From: Bacteroidota bacterium
GTDB taxonomy: Bacteria > Bacteroidota > Bacteroidia > B-17B0 > Aurantibacillaceae
DNA: 37,837 bases
Direction: 5' to 3'
Assembly: GCA_019638705.1 (NCBI GenBank)
Contig: JAHBTI010000029.1
Coordinates: forward strand, 1-37,837
Part shown: positions 16,176 through 23,721 of the stretch, one piece after another
How positions within the stretch are numbered: position 1 is the stretch's first letter
Layout: every line of letters begins with the position of its first letter
The notes under the pieces: model-generated
Databases searched by the model: none
Seen by the model: the letters and a program-made list of their open reading frames with translations, nothing else
What the model was told of the DNA's origin: nothing
Translations under genes and position numbers: made by a program

Positions 16176-16252
16176 AGGTAAAAAACAAGCCCTTTGCTTT
16201 CCCAAAAAAACAAATACTACAAATTGTAGCAACAAAAAACCACTTTGCGTAG

Positions 16253-16260
16253 TAATTTTG
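16253..16260 (+). promoter_or_regulatory. -7 box for the gene at 16287
   Basis: TAATTTTG matches TAnnTTTG, 26 bases before the ATG. Confidence 0.5.
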
Positions 16261-16286
16261 TGTCATACATTTTAAAACACAGTAGT

Positions 16287-16652
16287 ATGAGAAATCAAAA
16301 AAAATTAGAAAACGCTTTTCAAAAAATTGAAAACATTCATTACAACAACGAGCATGGCGGGGCTTACGCTTACCTGCAATTTATGGCTTACACCCGCGAG
16401 CTGCAAACTTTGCTTCGCCCGATGAAAAACGTGCAACGCCACTTAGAAAGCATTGATGCCATAAACTGGCTGTTTAATGAATACTTAACCATGAATTTTA
16501 CGCACCGCCACAAAGCCCTGTTTGAAGATAAACTGAGCGAAATCAAACTGATTTTTGAAGCCATTCGCAGCACGCCTTTTGAAAAAGAAATACTTGTAAA
16601 AACCACCGCCCGCCACCCGTTTGACGGAAAACTGTACCAACAGGCAGCTTAG
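16287..16652 (+). CDS. Small hypothetical helical protein
   Basis: A 121-residue protein (MRNQKKLENAFQKIENIHYN) without a signal peptide or membrane segment. It is predicted mostly helical, rich in aromatic and charged residues, with recurring motifs such as YLQFMAYTRELQTLLRP and AINWLFNEYLTMNFTHRHK. I do not recognise the family. The ATG at 16287 is chosen because the -7 box lies at 16253-16260; the frame is open upstream to 16245. It is convergent with the barrel gene at 16670. Codon use is like its neighbours, so it is probably real. Confidence 0.7.
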   Translation: MRNQKKLENAFQKIENIHYNNEHGGAYAYLQFMAYTRELQTLLRPMKNVQRHLESIDAINWLFNEYLTMNFTHRHKALFEDKLSEIKLIFEAIRSTPFEKEILVKTTARHPFDGKLYQQAA

Positions 16653-16669
16653 CGAAGAAACGTGAATTG

Positions 16670-17692
16670 TTAAAGTCTTATTGAGCGAATTTTTTTACCG
16701 CGACTTTTGGTGTAGTTTGCTCTATACGCAACTCCGTATGTAACAGTAAGAGTAAAGTAAGAATCTCTGTTTGGGTTTCCTCTTGGTGCTTGATTAACAA
16801 CCTTACCATTTTGGTAGCCTTGCCAGCCATAGTTGCCTGAAAGACCGCTGCTTTCTATGGTTTCGCCGGCGGGTAAGTGCGTGCTCGGGTTATTAAAATA
16901 AGCAGCTTGTCCGTTAGCTCCGCCTATCAATAAATCGGGATTAACCCAACCTTTATAGCCGCCCGTGTTTTTTGTCGGGTCTTGATTTTCGCCAATACTG
17001 TTTTTAGCACCACCACTCACATCGTCCAGATAATCAGAGGGTGTCCAACGCCAATTTAACTCTATGCCAAAACGGTGCGCTTGCAAACGCTTGCTGATAG
17101 TAAAGGTAAAGCCCACACCCATTGGCACACACACACCAAACATAGAATATTTTTCACGTTGTCCTTCGGTTCTCAGGTGGCGCAAACTCACCCACTCATC
17201 GGTGGGTTCATAATAACCCTTTGGGTTGCTGTAATATGCCCCAATACCCGCAAATCCATAACCGGCAATAAACAAATTGGTAAACTTGGAAAAAATGCCC
17301 ACAGGCTTGTTGCTGTTCATAAACAAAAACTGAAGATTGGTTTGTATGTCAAACATATCATTTCTAAACCTCACATTTCTGTAATGACGACCGGGATTTT
17401 TAGAATTCCAGTCATTGCCGGCAATGCGCATATAATTAACAGCCCCTTTAACGGCAAACCTGTCGTGAAATTTATAACGCACATAGCCCATAGTATTCCA
17501 GCGGGTGGCATCGGGTCTTAAATCCAAAACAAACCCACGCCCTGCTTTTGAATATCCGCCAATATCTCCCAAATAATTGGAAAAACCGACACCTCCGCCG
17601 TACTCATATCTGTATTTTTTTTGAGCCTGAACAGCGGTAAAAAATGAAGCAAACACGAGTATGCTTAATGCTATTTTGGTTTTAATTTTCAA
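16670..17692 (-). CDS. Outer-membrane beta-barrel, PorG/DUF6089-like
   Basis: About 340 residues from a TTG at 17692 (MKIKTKIALSILVFASFF, then TAVQA, a clear signal peptide). The mature part begins KKYRYEYGGGVGFSNYLGDI, the start typical of DUF6089/PorG-like barrels, and contains alternating strands with aromatic ends (RFAVKGAVNYMRI, LFIAGYGFAGIGAYY, MGVGFTFTISKRLQAHRFGIELNWRW, YFTLTVTYGVAYR). PorG is a T9SS outer-membrane protein; the nearby porE-like gene and sorting-domain cargo fit, but this could be another barrel with a similar fold. A -33/-7 pair lies just upstream of the TTG, which supports this start over an upstream ATG at 17803. Confidence 0.75.
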   Translation of the reverse strand: MKIKTKIALSILVFASFFTAVQAQKKYRYEYGGGVGFSNYLGDIGGYSKAGRGFVLDLRPDATRWNTMGYVRYKFHDRFAVKGAVNYMRIAGNDWNSKNPGRHYRNVRFRNDMFDIQTNLQFLFMNSNKPVGIFSKFTNLFIAGYGFAGIGAYYSNPKGYYEPTDEWVSLRHLRTEGQREKYSMFGVCVPMGVGFTFTISKRLQAHRFGIELNWRWTPSDYLDDVSGGAKNSIGENQDPTKNTGGYKGWVNPDLLIGGANGQAAYFNNPSTHLPAGETIESSGLSGNYGWQGYQNGKVVNQAPRGNPNRDSYFTLTVTYGVAYRANYTKSRGKKIRSIRL

Positions 17693-17716
17693 CACAACCT
17701 TGTTTAATAAAGCAGC

Positions 17717-17745
17717 TAAAGATATACATTTTAGTTTATATACAA
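17717..17745 (-). promoter_or_regulatory. Promoter for the PorG-like gene
   Basis: Minus-strand TTG (17745-17743), an 18-base spacer and TATCTTTA (17724-17717), a one-mismatch match to TAnnTTTG. Its position decides in favour of the TTG start at 17692. Confidence 0.5.
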
Positions 17746-17810
17746 GAAAAAGGTATTGAAAAATTATTTTGAATACAGGAAAATCATTCATTCTTCCGTT
17801 CATTAATCAC

Positions 17811-17818
17811 TAAATTCG
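17811..17818 (+). promoter_or_regulatory. -7-like box for the GNAT gene
   Basis: TAAATTCG, one mismatch to TAnnTTTG, ends 9 bases before the ATG at 17828, so the leader would be nearly absent. Confidence 0.4.
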
Positions 17819-17827
17819 CCGTTTTCA

Positions 17828-18355
17828 ATGTTTTTAAAAGGAAATAGAGTTTCATTACGCGCCCTTGAACCCTCTGATGCCGATATGTTGTATCGTTGGG
17901 AAAATGACCAAAAGTTGTGGAATGTGAGTTTTACGCAAATCCCGTTCAGCCAATTTGTGTTGGAAGAATTTGTAAACACGGCATATCAGGATATTTACAC
18001 CAACAAACAACTGCGCTTAATGGTAAATAATTTGGCAGACGGAAAAACAATCGGCATGATTGATTTGTTTGAATTTGAGCCTCAGCACGCGCGGTGCGGT
18101 TTGGGCATTTACATTCACGAAGATTTTCGTAAAAACGGTTGTGCTTTTGAGTGCATTGAATTGATAAAACAGTATTGTTTTTCGGTTTTGCACCTCAAAC
18201 AAATTTTTGCTCATGTAAACAGTTCAAACGCTGCAAGCCTTGCCCTGTTTGAGAAATCGGGTTTTGAAAAAAGCGGTTTAAAAAAATCTTGGCACAAAAC
18301 AGGGCTGAATAATTACGAAGATGTTTGGTTTTTGCAACTTATTAATGAAAATTAA
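17828..18355 (+). CDS. GNAT-family (RimJ/RimL-type) N-acetyltransferase
   Basis: A 175-residue cytoplasmic protein with the RimJ/RimL layout: N-terminal VSLRALEPSDADMLYRWEND, substrate region, acetyl-CoA-binding strand-loop around RCGLGIYIHEDFRKNGCAFE (motif A, R/Q-x-x-G-x-A variant), and the C-terminal HVNSSNAASLALFEKSGFEK. The substrate (protein N-terminus, amino sugar or other amine) cannot be read. The last 11 bases overlap the start of the multiheme cytochrome gene, so the two are translationally linked; a functional link is not obvious. Confidence 0.88.
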   Translation: MFLKGNRVSLRALEPSDADMLYRWENDQKLWNVSFTQIPFSQFVLEEFVNTAYQDIYTNKQLRLMVNNLADGKTIGMIDLFEFEPQHARCGLGIYIHEDFRKNGCAFECIELIKQYCFSVLHLKQIFAHVNSSNAASLALFEKSGFEKSGLKKSWHKTGLNNYEDVWFLQLINEN

Positions 18356-20645
18356 AACTACTATACTTTTTCTTTCGCTGATTTTCCTAATCTTCGTTTT
18401 TAATTTTTGTGATAATTCTGTCCAAAAAAATTATTCCGAAAAAAAGGACACGTTGGTTTATCTTAATCATTCGGACACGGCAAAGTACGTGGGCATGAAC
18501 ACCTGCAAATTGTGTCATCAGGATATTTACAATTCGTTTATAGAAACAGGTATGGGAAAATCTTTTGACCTTGCCGGTAAACAAAAATCTTCGGGAAATT
18601 TTTCAAACACTTTAGTTTACGATAACATAGAAAATTTCCATTACCAAGCATTTTGGGCGCACGACAGTTTGTACATAAAAGAATTTCGCACAAAAAAATA
18701 TGACACAACTTTTACAGAAAGGGTAGAAGAAGTCGAACGAGACCCTCACTCATTCAGGTATCTTAGGGCAAAAAAACCACTTAATTCAACACTTGGCAAT
18801 ATGGCTGATTGGGATTGGAAGAAAGACAGGTTATTTATCAAAAAACATAAACTTGAAAAATATGCGAGTGCTTCTGCTTTGATGGCTTCTACCTCTTATG
18901 GGTACGGATTTGTAACTGAATATAGTTTTGAAAGACATGACACAATTTTTTCAAGAACGGAACAGGTAAATTACATCATAGGCTCGGGACAACACACCAA
19001 TTCTCATTTGCAGAATGTAAACGGTTACCTTAATCAAATGCCGATGACCTATTACACACAAAAAAAACAATGGGACTTACCCCCGGGTTTTGAGAATGGT
19101 TTTAATTCGCACTTTTCCCGCAAAATTGGTTTGGAGTGCATGACCTGCCACAATGCCTATCCTGATTTTGTGCTTGGCTCTGAAAACAAATACACTTCCT
19201 TACCAAACGGAATTGACTGCGAACGCTGCCACGGCGCGGGAAGTATTCATGTGGCACAGCGCAGCACAGGCAGTAAAATTGACACCTCAAAATACATTGA
19301 TTATTCTATCGTCAATCCCGCAAAATTGTCTATTGACAGGCAGTTTGATATTTGCCAACGCTGCCATTTGCAGGGAAACGCCGTGTTAAAAAACAATCAT
19401 TCCTTTTTTGATTTTAAACCCGGACAAAAACTAAGCGATTATATTTCTGTATTCTTACCAAAGTATAAAAATGCCGACGATGAATTTATTATGGCTTCAC
19501 ACGCCGACAGATTAAAGCAAAGTCAGTGTTTTATTAAATCGTTGGAAAAGGTTTCTGTCATGTCGAGCGAAGTCGAGACATCTCACAACTTAAAACCTTA
19601 CAAAAACGCTTTGACCTGTGTTACCTGCCACAATCCGCATGTGAGCGTAAGAGAAACAAATAAAAACACGTTTAACGATGCGTGTAATTCTTGTCATAAT
19701 CAGAAAGCGGTCAGCAGTCAGCGATTAGCAGAACTGCAAGTTGCAAACTGCGGGCTGCAAACTAAAAACTCAAAACTAAAAACTTCAAACTGTGTAAGCT
19801 GCCACATGCCCTCATCAGGTTCTACCGATATTCCGCACGTTTCAGTGCACGACCATTTTATTCGTAAACCCATTACGAAAAAAGAAAAAGAGAAAATAAA
19901 AACCTTCATTGGCTTGTATTGCATCAACGAAAAGCAACCCGATTCTTTAACCAAAGCCCGCGCTTATTTGCAGCAATACGAAAAGTTTGAGCAAAACGCC
20001 ACTTACCTTGATTCCGCAAAAAAGTATTTAAAAGACACACCGAAAACTTTGCTTGAAAAAAACGTGTATGCCTTGTTGCAACTTTGTTTTATGAAACAGG
20101 ATTACAACAAAATTATTTTTTATGTAAACATACTTGGCGAAGAAAATTGTTATCAAAAAATTTTTATTCATAAAAGTTACGACAACAAAGATGCTTGGGC
20201 GAGTTACCAAATTGCCGAAGCATTTTTAAACACACAAAATTTACAAAAAGCATTACGTTGGTTTTCAAAATCAGTTGATTTAGCTCCGTATAATTTGGAG
20301 TTCAGAAACAAATACGGCGCGGCTTTGGCAGCAAACAATCAATTAGCATCAGCCGAAAAACAATTTGAATTTGTGCTGAAAGAACATCCGAAAAACAGTT
20401 CGGCATACACAAGTTTGGGGTATTTAAAATTGCTGCAAAACAAACCGAACGAAGCCTTTGCATTGTATCAACAAGGCTTGGCGTTAAATCCAGATTACGA
20501 ACCTTTGCTGCTGAATTTGGCAGGCTATTACGCAGCGATAAAAGACTACAAAAACACCAAACTTATTTTAGAAAAAATTTTAAAGAAAAACCCGAACAAC
20601 AAACAGGCAAAAATGGCTTTGAAACAAATTCAAACACTTTCCTAA
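18345..20645 (+). CDS. Heptaheme c-type cytochrome with C-terminal TPRs
   Basis: A 766-residue exported protein. The N-terminal hydrophobic segment (MKIKTTILFLSLIFLIFVFN, then FCDN) is a signal peptide, possibly a lipoprotein signal with Cys at the end. Seven CxxCH haem-binding motifs start at residues about 54 (CKLCH), 265 (CMTCH), 292 (CERCH), 337 (CQRCH), 425 (CVTCH), 447 (CNSCH) and 483 (CVSCH). The pattern YVGMNTCKLCH and GIDCERCHGAGSIH is that of cytochrome c554-like/TPR proteins. Residues from about 610 to the end form TPRs (WFSKSVDLAPYNLEFRNKYG, NPDYEPLLLNLAGYYA). It is likely a periplasmic or outer-surface electron-transfer protein; redox partner unknown. An R2 hairpin lies between haems 4 and 5 and an R3 stretch between haems 6 and 7, both in frame. 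Confidence 0.9.
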   Translation: MKIKTTILFLSLIFLIFVFNFCDNSVQKNYSEKKDTLVYLNHSDTAKYVGMNTCKLCHQDIYNSFIETGMGKSFDLAGKQKSSGNFSNTLVYDNIENFHYQAFWAHDSLYIKEFRTKKYDTTFTERVEEVERDPHSFRYLRAKKPLNSTLGNMADWDWKKDRLFIKKHKLEKYASASALMASTSYGYGFVTEYSFERHDTIFSRTEQVNYIIGSGQHTNSHLQNVNGYLNQMPMTYYTQKKQWDLPPGFENGFNSHFSRKIGLECMTCHNAYPDFVLGSENKYTSLPNGIDCERCHGAGSIHVAQRSTGSKIDTSKYIDYSIVNPAKLSIDRQFDICQRCHLQGNAVLKNNHSFFDFKPGQKLSDYISVFLPKYKNADDEFIMASHADRLKQSQCFIKSLEKVSVMSSEVETSHNLKPYKNALTCVTCHNPHVSVRETNKNTFNDACNSCHNQKAVSSQRLAELQVANCGLQTKNSKLKTSNCVSCHMPSSGSTDIPHVSVHDHFIRKPITKKEKEKIKTFIGLYCINEKQPDSLTKARAYLQQYEKFEQNATYLDSAKKYLKDTPKTLLEKNVYALLQLCFMKQDYNKIIFYVNILGEENCYQKIFIHKSYDNKDAWASYQIAEAFLNTQNLQKALRWFSKSVDLAPYNLEFRNKYGAALAANNQLASAEKQFEFVLKEHPKNSSAYTSLGYLKLLQNKPNEAFALYQQGLALNPDYEPLLLNLAGYYAAIKDYKNTKLILEKILKKNPNNKQAKMALKQIQTLS
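19555..19584 (+). repeat. R2 hairpin, copy D, in frame inside the cytochrome gene
   Basis: Stem CATGTC (19559-19564)/GACATC (19577-19582), five of six pairs intact, with a loop identical to the intergenic copies (GAGCGAAGTCGA). Translated as SVMSSEVETSH between haems 4 and 5. Confidence 0.75.
19726..19790 (+). repeat. R3 low-complexity repeat in frame inside the cytochrome gene
   Basis: A run of GCAAGTTGCAAACTGC- and AAAACTCAAAACTAAAAAC-type units, translated as a Gln/Lys/Asn/Ser-rich spacer just before the seventh CxxCH. Confidence 0.55.
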
Positions 20646-20654
20646 ACTATTTTC

Positions 20655-20662
20655 TAAATTTG
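20655..20662 (+). promoter_or_regulatory. -7 box for ppa (near-leaderless)
   Basis: TAAATTTG is a full match to TAnnTTTG and ends 6 bases before the ATG at 20669. Transcription should begin at or within a base or two of the start codon. Confidence 0.6.
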
Positions 20663-20668
20663 CCCTGC

Positions 20669-21280
20669 ATGAAATCACAGTTTAAAGCGCACCCCTGGCA
20701 CGGTGTAAGCATAGGAAAAAACACGCCTGAAATAGTTACCGCTTTCATTGAAATTGTTCCTACCGACACCATGAAATATGAGATTGACAAAGAAAGCGGT
20801 TATTTAAAAATTGACCGTCCGCAAAAATTTTCAAACATTATTCCTGCGTTGTATGGTTTTATTCCTCAAACTTACTGCGGAAAAACCGTTGCTGAATTTG
20901 CCGCTTCAAAATCAAAAAAATCAAATTTGGCAGGCGACGGCGACCCTTTGGATATTTGTGTTTTAACCGACCGTCATATCCCTCACGGCGACTTGTTGTT
21001 AAACGCGGTTCCAATCGGCGGTTTCAGAATGTTAGACAAAGGCGAGGCAGACGATAAAATTATTGCGGTGTTAAAAGAAGACGAAGTTTACAGAAACTGG
21101 ACAGATGTAAACGAAGTTCCGAAAGCACTTATCAATCGCCTGCACCATTATTTTTTAACGTACAAAAATATGCCCGGCGAAGAAGTTCACAGCACCGAAA
21201 TTACACACGTTTACAACAAAGAAGAAGCCCAGGAGGTTATTCGCCGCAGCATGTATGATTACAAGCACGAGATTACATAA
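20669..21280 (+). CDS. ppa: Inorganic pyrophosphatase (family I)
   Basis: 203 residues. Family I soluble pyrophosphatase motifs: KYEIDKESGYLKIDR, YGFIPQTYCG, the metal-binding D-x-D-P-x-D as DGDPLDICVL, GGFRMLDKGEADDKIIAV, and a C-terminal YKNMPGEE. It hydrolyses diphosphate in the cytoplasm to pull biosynthetic reactions forward. I start at ATG 20669 (MKSQFKAHPWHG); a TTG three codons upstream lies inside the -7 box and is not usable. It stands alone on its own promoter. Confidence 0.95.
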   Translation: MKSQFKAHPWHGVSIGKNTPEIVTAFIEIVPTDTMKYEIDKESGYLKIDRPQKFSNIIPALYGFIPQTYCGKTVAEFAASKSKKSNLAGDGDPLDICVLTDRHIPHGDLLLNAVPIGGFRMLDKGEADDKIIAVLKEDEVYRNWTDVNEVPKALINRLHHYFLTYKNMPGEEVHSTEITHVYNKEEAQEVIRRSMYDYKHEIT

Positions 21281-21304
21281 CTGCCCAAAGTTCACACAAA
21301 ATCT

Positions 21305-21312
21305 TATATTTG
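21305..21312 (+). promoter_or_regulatory. -7 box for gmk
   Basis: TATATTTG matches TAnnTTTG, 16 bases before the ATG at 21329. Confidence 0.55.
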
Positions 21313-21328
21313 CGCTTCACCTTTTTTT

Positions 21329-21904
21329 ATGCACAGCGGCAAATTGATTATTTTTTCAGCCCCTTCGGGTTCAGGTAAAACAACATTGGTGCGCCATCTG
21401 CTTAAAACATTTCCTGACGACATTGGCTTTTCTATTTCGGCTACAAGCCGCCCAAAACGCGGCGCAGAAGAAAACGGCAAAGATTACTATTATTTAAGCC
21501 CGGAAGACTTTAAACAAAAAGTAGCCGACAGTGAATTTTTAGAATGGGAAGAAGTGTATGCAGGAACGCATTACGGCACGCTGCGCACGGAGGTGGAACG
21601 TATATGGCAAACAGGCAGAGCCGTAATTTTTGATATTGATGTAGAGGGCGGATTGAATTTAAAAAATCAGTTTCGTGATAATGCACTTGCCGTTTTTGTA
21701 ATGCCGCCAAGCATAAAAATTCTGGAAGAACGTTTGCATTTCAGAAGCACCGACAGCAAAGAAAGCATTGCCCGCCGCTTAGACAAAGCCGAAAAAGAAT
21801 TAAAAACCGCCGAATTGTTTGATACTTTTATTTTAAACGAAGACCTTGCCGAAGCCTGCACCAAAGCAGAAGAATTGGTGAAAGAGTTTTTGCATCTTCT
21901 TTAG
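21329..21904 (+). CDS. gmk: Guanylate kinase
   Basis: 191 residues. P-loop SAPSGSGKTTLVRHLL at about 10-25, GMP-binding SATSRPKRGAEENGKDYYYL, GTHYGT with the catalytic-region residues, IFDIDVEGGLNLK (Walker B-like), and FRSTDSKESIARRL (lid). It phosphorylates GMP or dGMP with ATP. Length is normal for the family (about 190-210). It sits between ppa and a LysM protein, each with its own -7 box. Confidence 0.96.
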   Translation: MHSGKLIIFSAPSGSGKTTLVRHLLKTFPDDIGFSISATSRPKRGAEENGKDYYYLSPEDFKQKVADSEFLEWEEVYAGTHYGTLRTEVERIWQTGRAVIFDIDVEGGLNLKNQFRDNALAVFVMPPSIKILEERLHFRSTDSKESIARRLDKAEKELKTAELFDTFILNEDLAEACTKAEELVKEFLHLL

Positions 21905-22026
21905 AAAATGTACCTCTGTATTTATCAGATAATTTCTTTTTGGCAAGGTTAAGATTTTCTTTCAATAACAGTTACTAAATGTTAAGAACATGACACAAAT
22001 CATAACGCATTATGTCATTTTGAGCC

Positions 22027-22034
22027 TATCTTTG
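22027..22034 (+). promoter_or_regulatory. -7 box for the LysM gene
   Basis: TATCTTTG matches TAnnTTTG and ends 10 bases before the TTG start at 22045, supporting that start. Confidence 0.5.
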
Positions 22035-22044
22035 CCTAAAAAAT

Positions 22045-23721
22045 TTGAAAACTGTTTTAAATAAATTTTTCCTTGTGTGCGCATTTGTTTTTTTGTGTGG
22101 AACTGTTTTTTCGCAAACAAAATCGCGCGACATTCAAACCATTGACGGAAAAAAATATTACATACATACCATTGAGAAAGGACAGAGTTTGTACAGCATT
22201 TCAAAATTGTATAATGTGAATTTGGAAGATTTGTACATTCTCAATCCCGAATTGCAGGCGGGCGCAAAGGCAGAACAGCAAATTAAAATCCCATACGTTG
22301 GCGGAACTTCTGAAAATTTCACCGTTGCTGCAAATCCAACTATTGACACAACTGTTTATTATACACACTTAGTTCAAAAAGGTGAAACGGTTTATTCTTT
22401 GTGCAAACGTTACGACATTAAAGAAAAAAAGCTGAACGAATACAATCCGGATTTGGTGAACGGTTTGAAGGAGGGGCAAACAATTATTGTTGGCGAAAAA
22501 CCAAAACGCAAAAGAAACAAAGACAAAGAACGTGAAGATATTGTGGTAACGCAACCTGCCATAACACCCCTACCCGATACAACATTCAGACCAATTGTTT
22601 CAAAACAGAAAAAAAACGCTTATAATATTGCGCTGATTTTGCCTTTTAAATTAGATGAACTGAAAAGTTTGGACGTGGACAGTTTGGCGCGCTTCCACAA
22701 AAATTTCCCGATGATAGAAGGCTTGTCCATTGATTTTTATTTGGGTTTTAAAAAGGCATTGGATTCTTTGAGTACCATAAATTGCAAGTTCAATTTGAAA
22801 CTTTACGACATTGACGACAGCGATTCCTTAAAACTCAAAAAATTGGTAAACGATAACGACTTCAAACATTTGGATTTTATTTTTGGACCTTTGTACGCAA
22901 ACAGCTTTAAAATTGCGGCGCAAAAAGCCAAAGAATTAAATATTCCGATTGTTTCGCCGATTACGCAGCAAAACAAAATTTTGTTTGACAATATGTTTAT
23001 TTCAAAAACAAATCCGTCGCAATTTACGTTGTTGGAAAGTTTGGCAGATTATTGCATGGATTCGTTGATGAGCCAAAATGCCCGCATTATGCTGCTTGCC
23101 GCACCCGACAAGGATAAGCGCGAAACTGCCTTTGTGAAATCGTTTAAACAATATTTTGACGGCAGACTAAAATATTTGGGCAAAGCCGAAAAAGACACGG
23201 TAATTATTGTGAAAGACATGGAAGCTCTGAAAAAACAATTTGTTCCCGATACAAGAAATATTATTGTATCCTTGAGCGGAAACCAGGTATTGGTAACGGA
23301 TTTCAACACGCAGTTGGCTTTGTTTGCAAAAAAAGATGTTATTCTGTGCGGCTGGCAAAACATTACCGATATGGAAAATATTGACCAGGAATATCTCAAT
23401 CAACTGAATTACACTTTTCCTCATCAATACAATTTGCTCAACACCGCTTGTTACGAAAAAATCGTAAAGAGCTACAAAGCGCAACAGAACTCCTATCCGA
23501 GCGAATATTATTTTATCGGGTTTGACATTGCGCATTATTATTTAAAAAATTTGCGGGAATATGGTCATGATTTTATTTACAATTTAGACACGCTTTCGCA
23601 AGAAACAGGTTATATGCGTTTTAAATTTGCCCGCCCCGATAACACCACAGGTTTTGACAATCGCGGAGTTTACATTTTCAAGTACAACAATTATCAACTG
23701 CAAAAAACAGGTTGGAAATGA
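22045..23721 (+). CDS. LysM protein with a periplasmic-binding-protein-like domain
   Basis: 558 residues from a TTG start (MKTVLNKFFLVCAFVFLCGT, then VFSQ, a signal peptide). Two LysM modules follow at about 35-75 (YIHTIEKGQSLYSISKLYNV, NP) and 108-150 (YTHLVQKGETVYSLCKRYDI, NP), then a Lys/Arg-rich linker. From about residue 190 the rest has a type I periplasmic-binding fold (NIALILPFKLDEL, FIFGPLYANSFKIAAQKAKE, IPIVSPITQQNKI, IMLLAAPDKDKRE, IIVSLSGNQVLVTDFN). A peptidoglycan-bound envelope protein; ligand unknown. No upstream ATG fits and the TTG is placed well behind a -7 box. It overlaps hemF by ATGA. Confidence 0.85.
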   Translation: MKTVLNKFFLVCAFVFLCGTVFSQTKSRDIQTIDGKKYYIHTIEKGQSLYSISKLYNVNLEDLYILNPELQAGAKAEQQIKIPYVGGTSENFTVAANPTIDTTVYYTHLVQKGETVYSLCKRYDIKEKKLNEYNPDLVNGLKEGQTIIVGEKPKRKRNKDKEREDIVVTQPAITPLPDTTFRPIVSKQKKNAYNIALILPFKLDELKSLDVDSLARFHKNFPMIEGLSIDFYLGFKKALDSLSTINCKFNLKLYDIDDSDSLKLKKLVNDNDFKHLDFIFGPLYANSFKIAAQKAKELNIPIVSPITQQNKILFDNMFISKTNPSQFTLLESLADYCMDSLMSQNARIMLLAAPDKDKRETAFVKSFKQYFDGRLKYLGKAEKDTVIIVKDMEALKKQFVPDTRNIIVSLSGNQVLVTDFNTQLALFAKKDVILCGWQNITDMENIDQEYLNQLNYTFPHQYNLLNTACYEKIVKSYKAQQNSYPSEYYFIGFDIAHYYLKNLREYGHDFIYNLDTLSQETGYMRFKFARPDNTTGFDNRGVYIFKYNNYQLQKTGWK

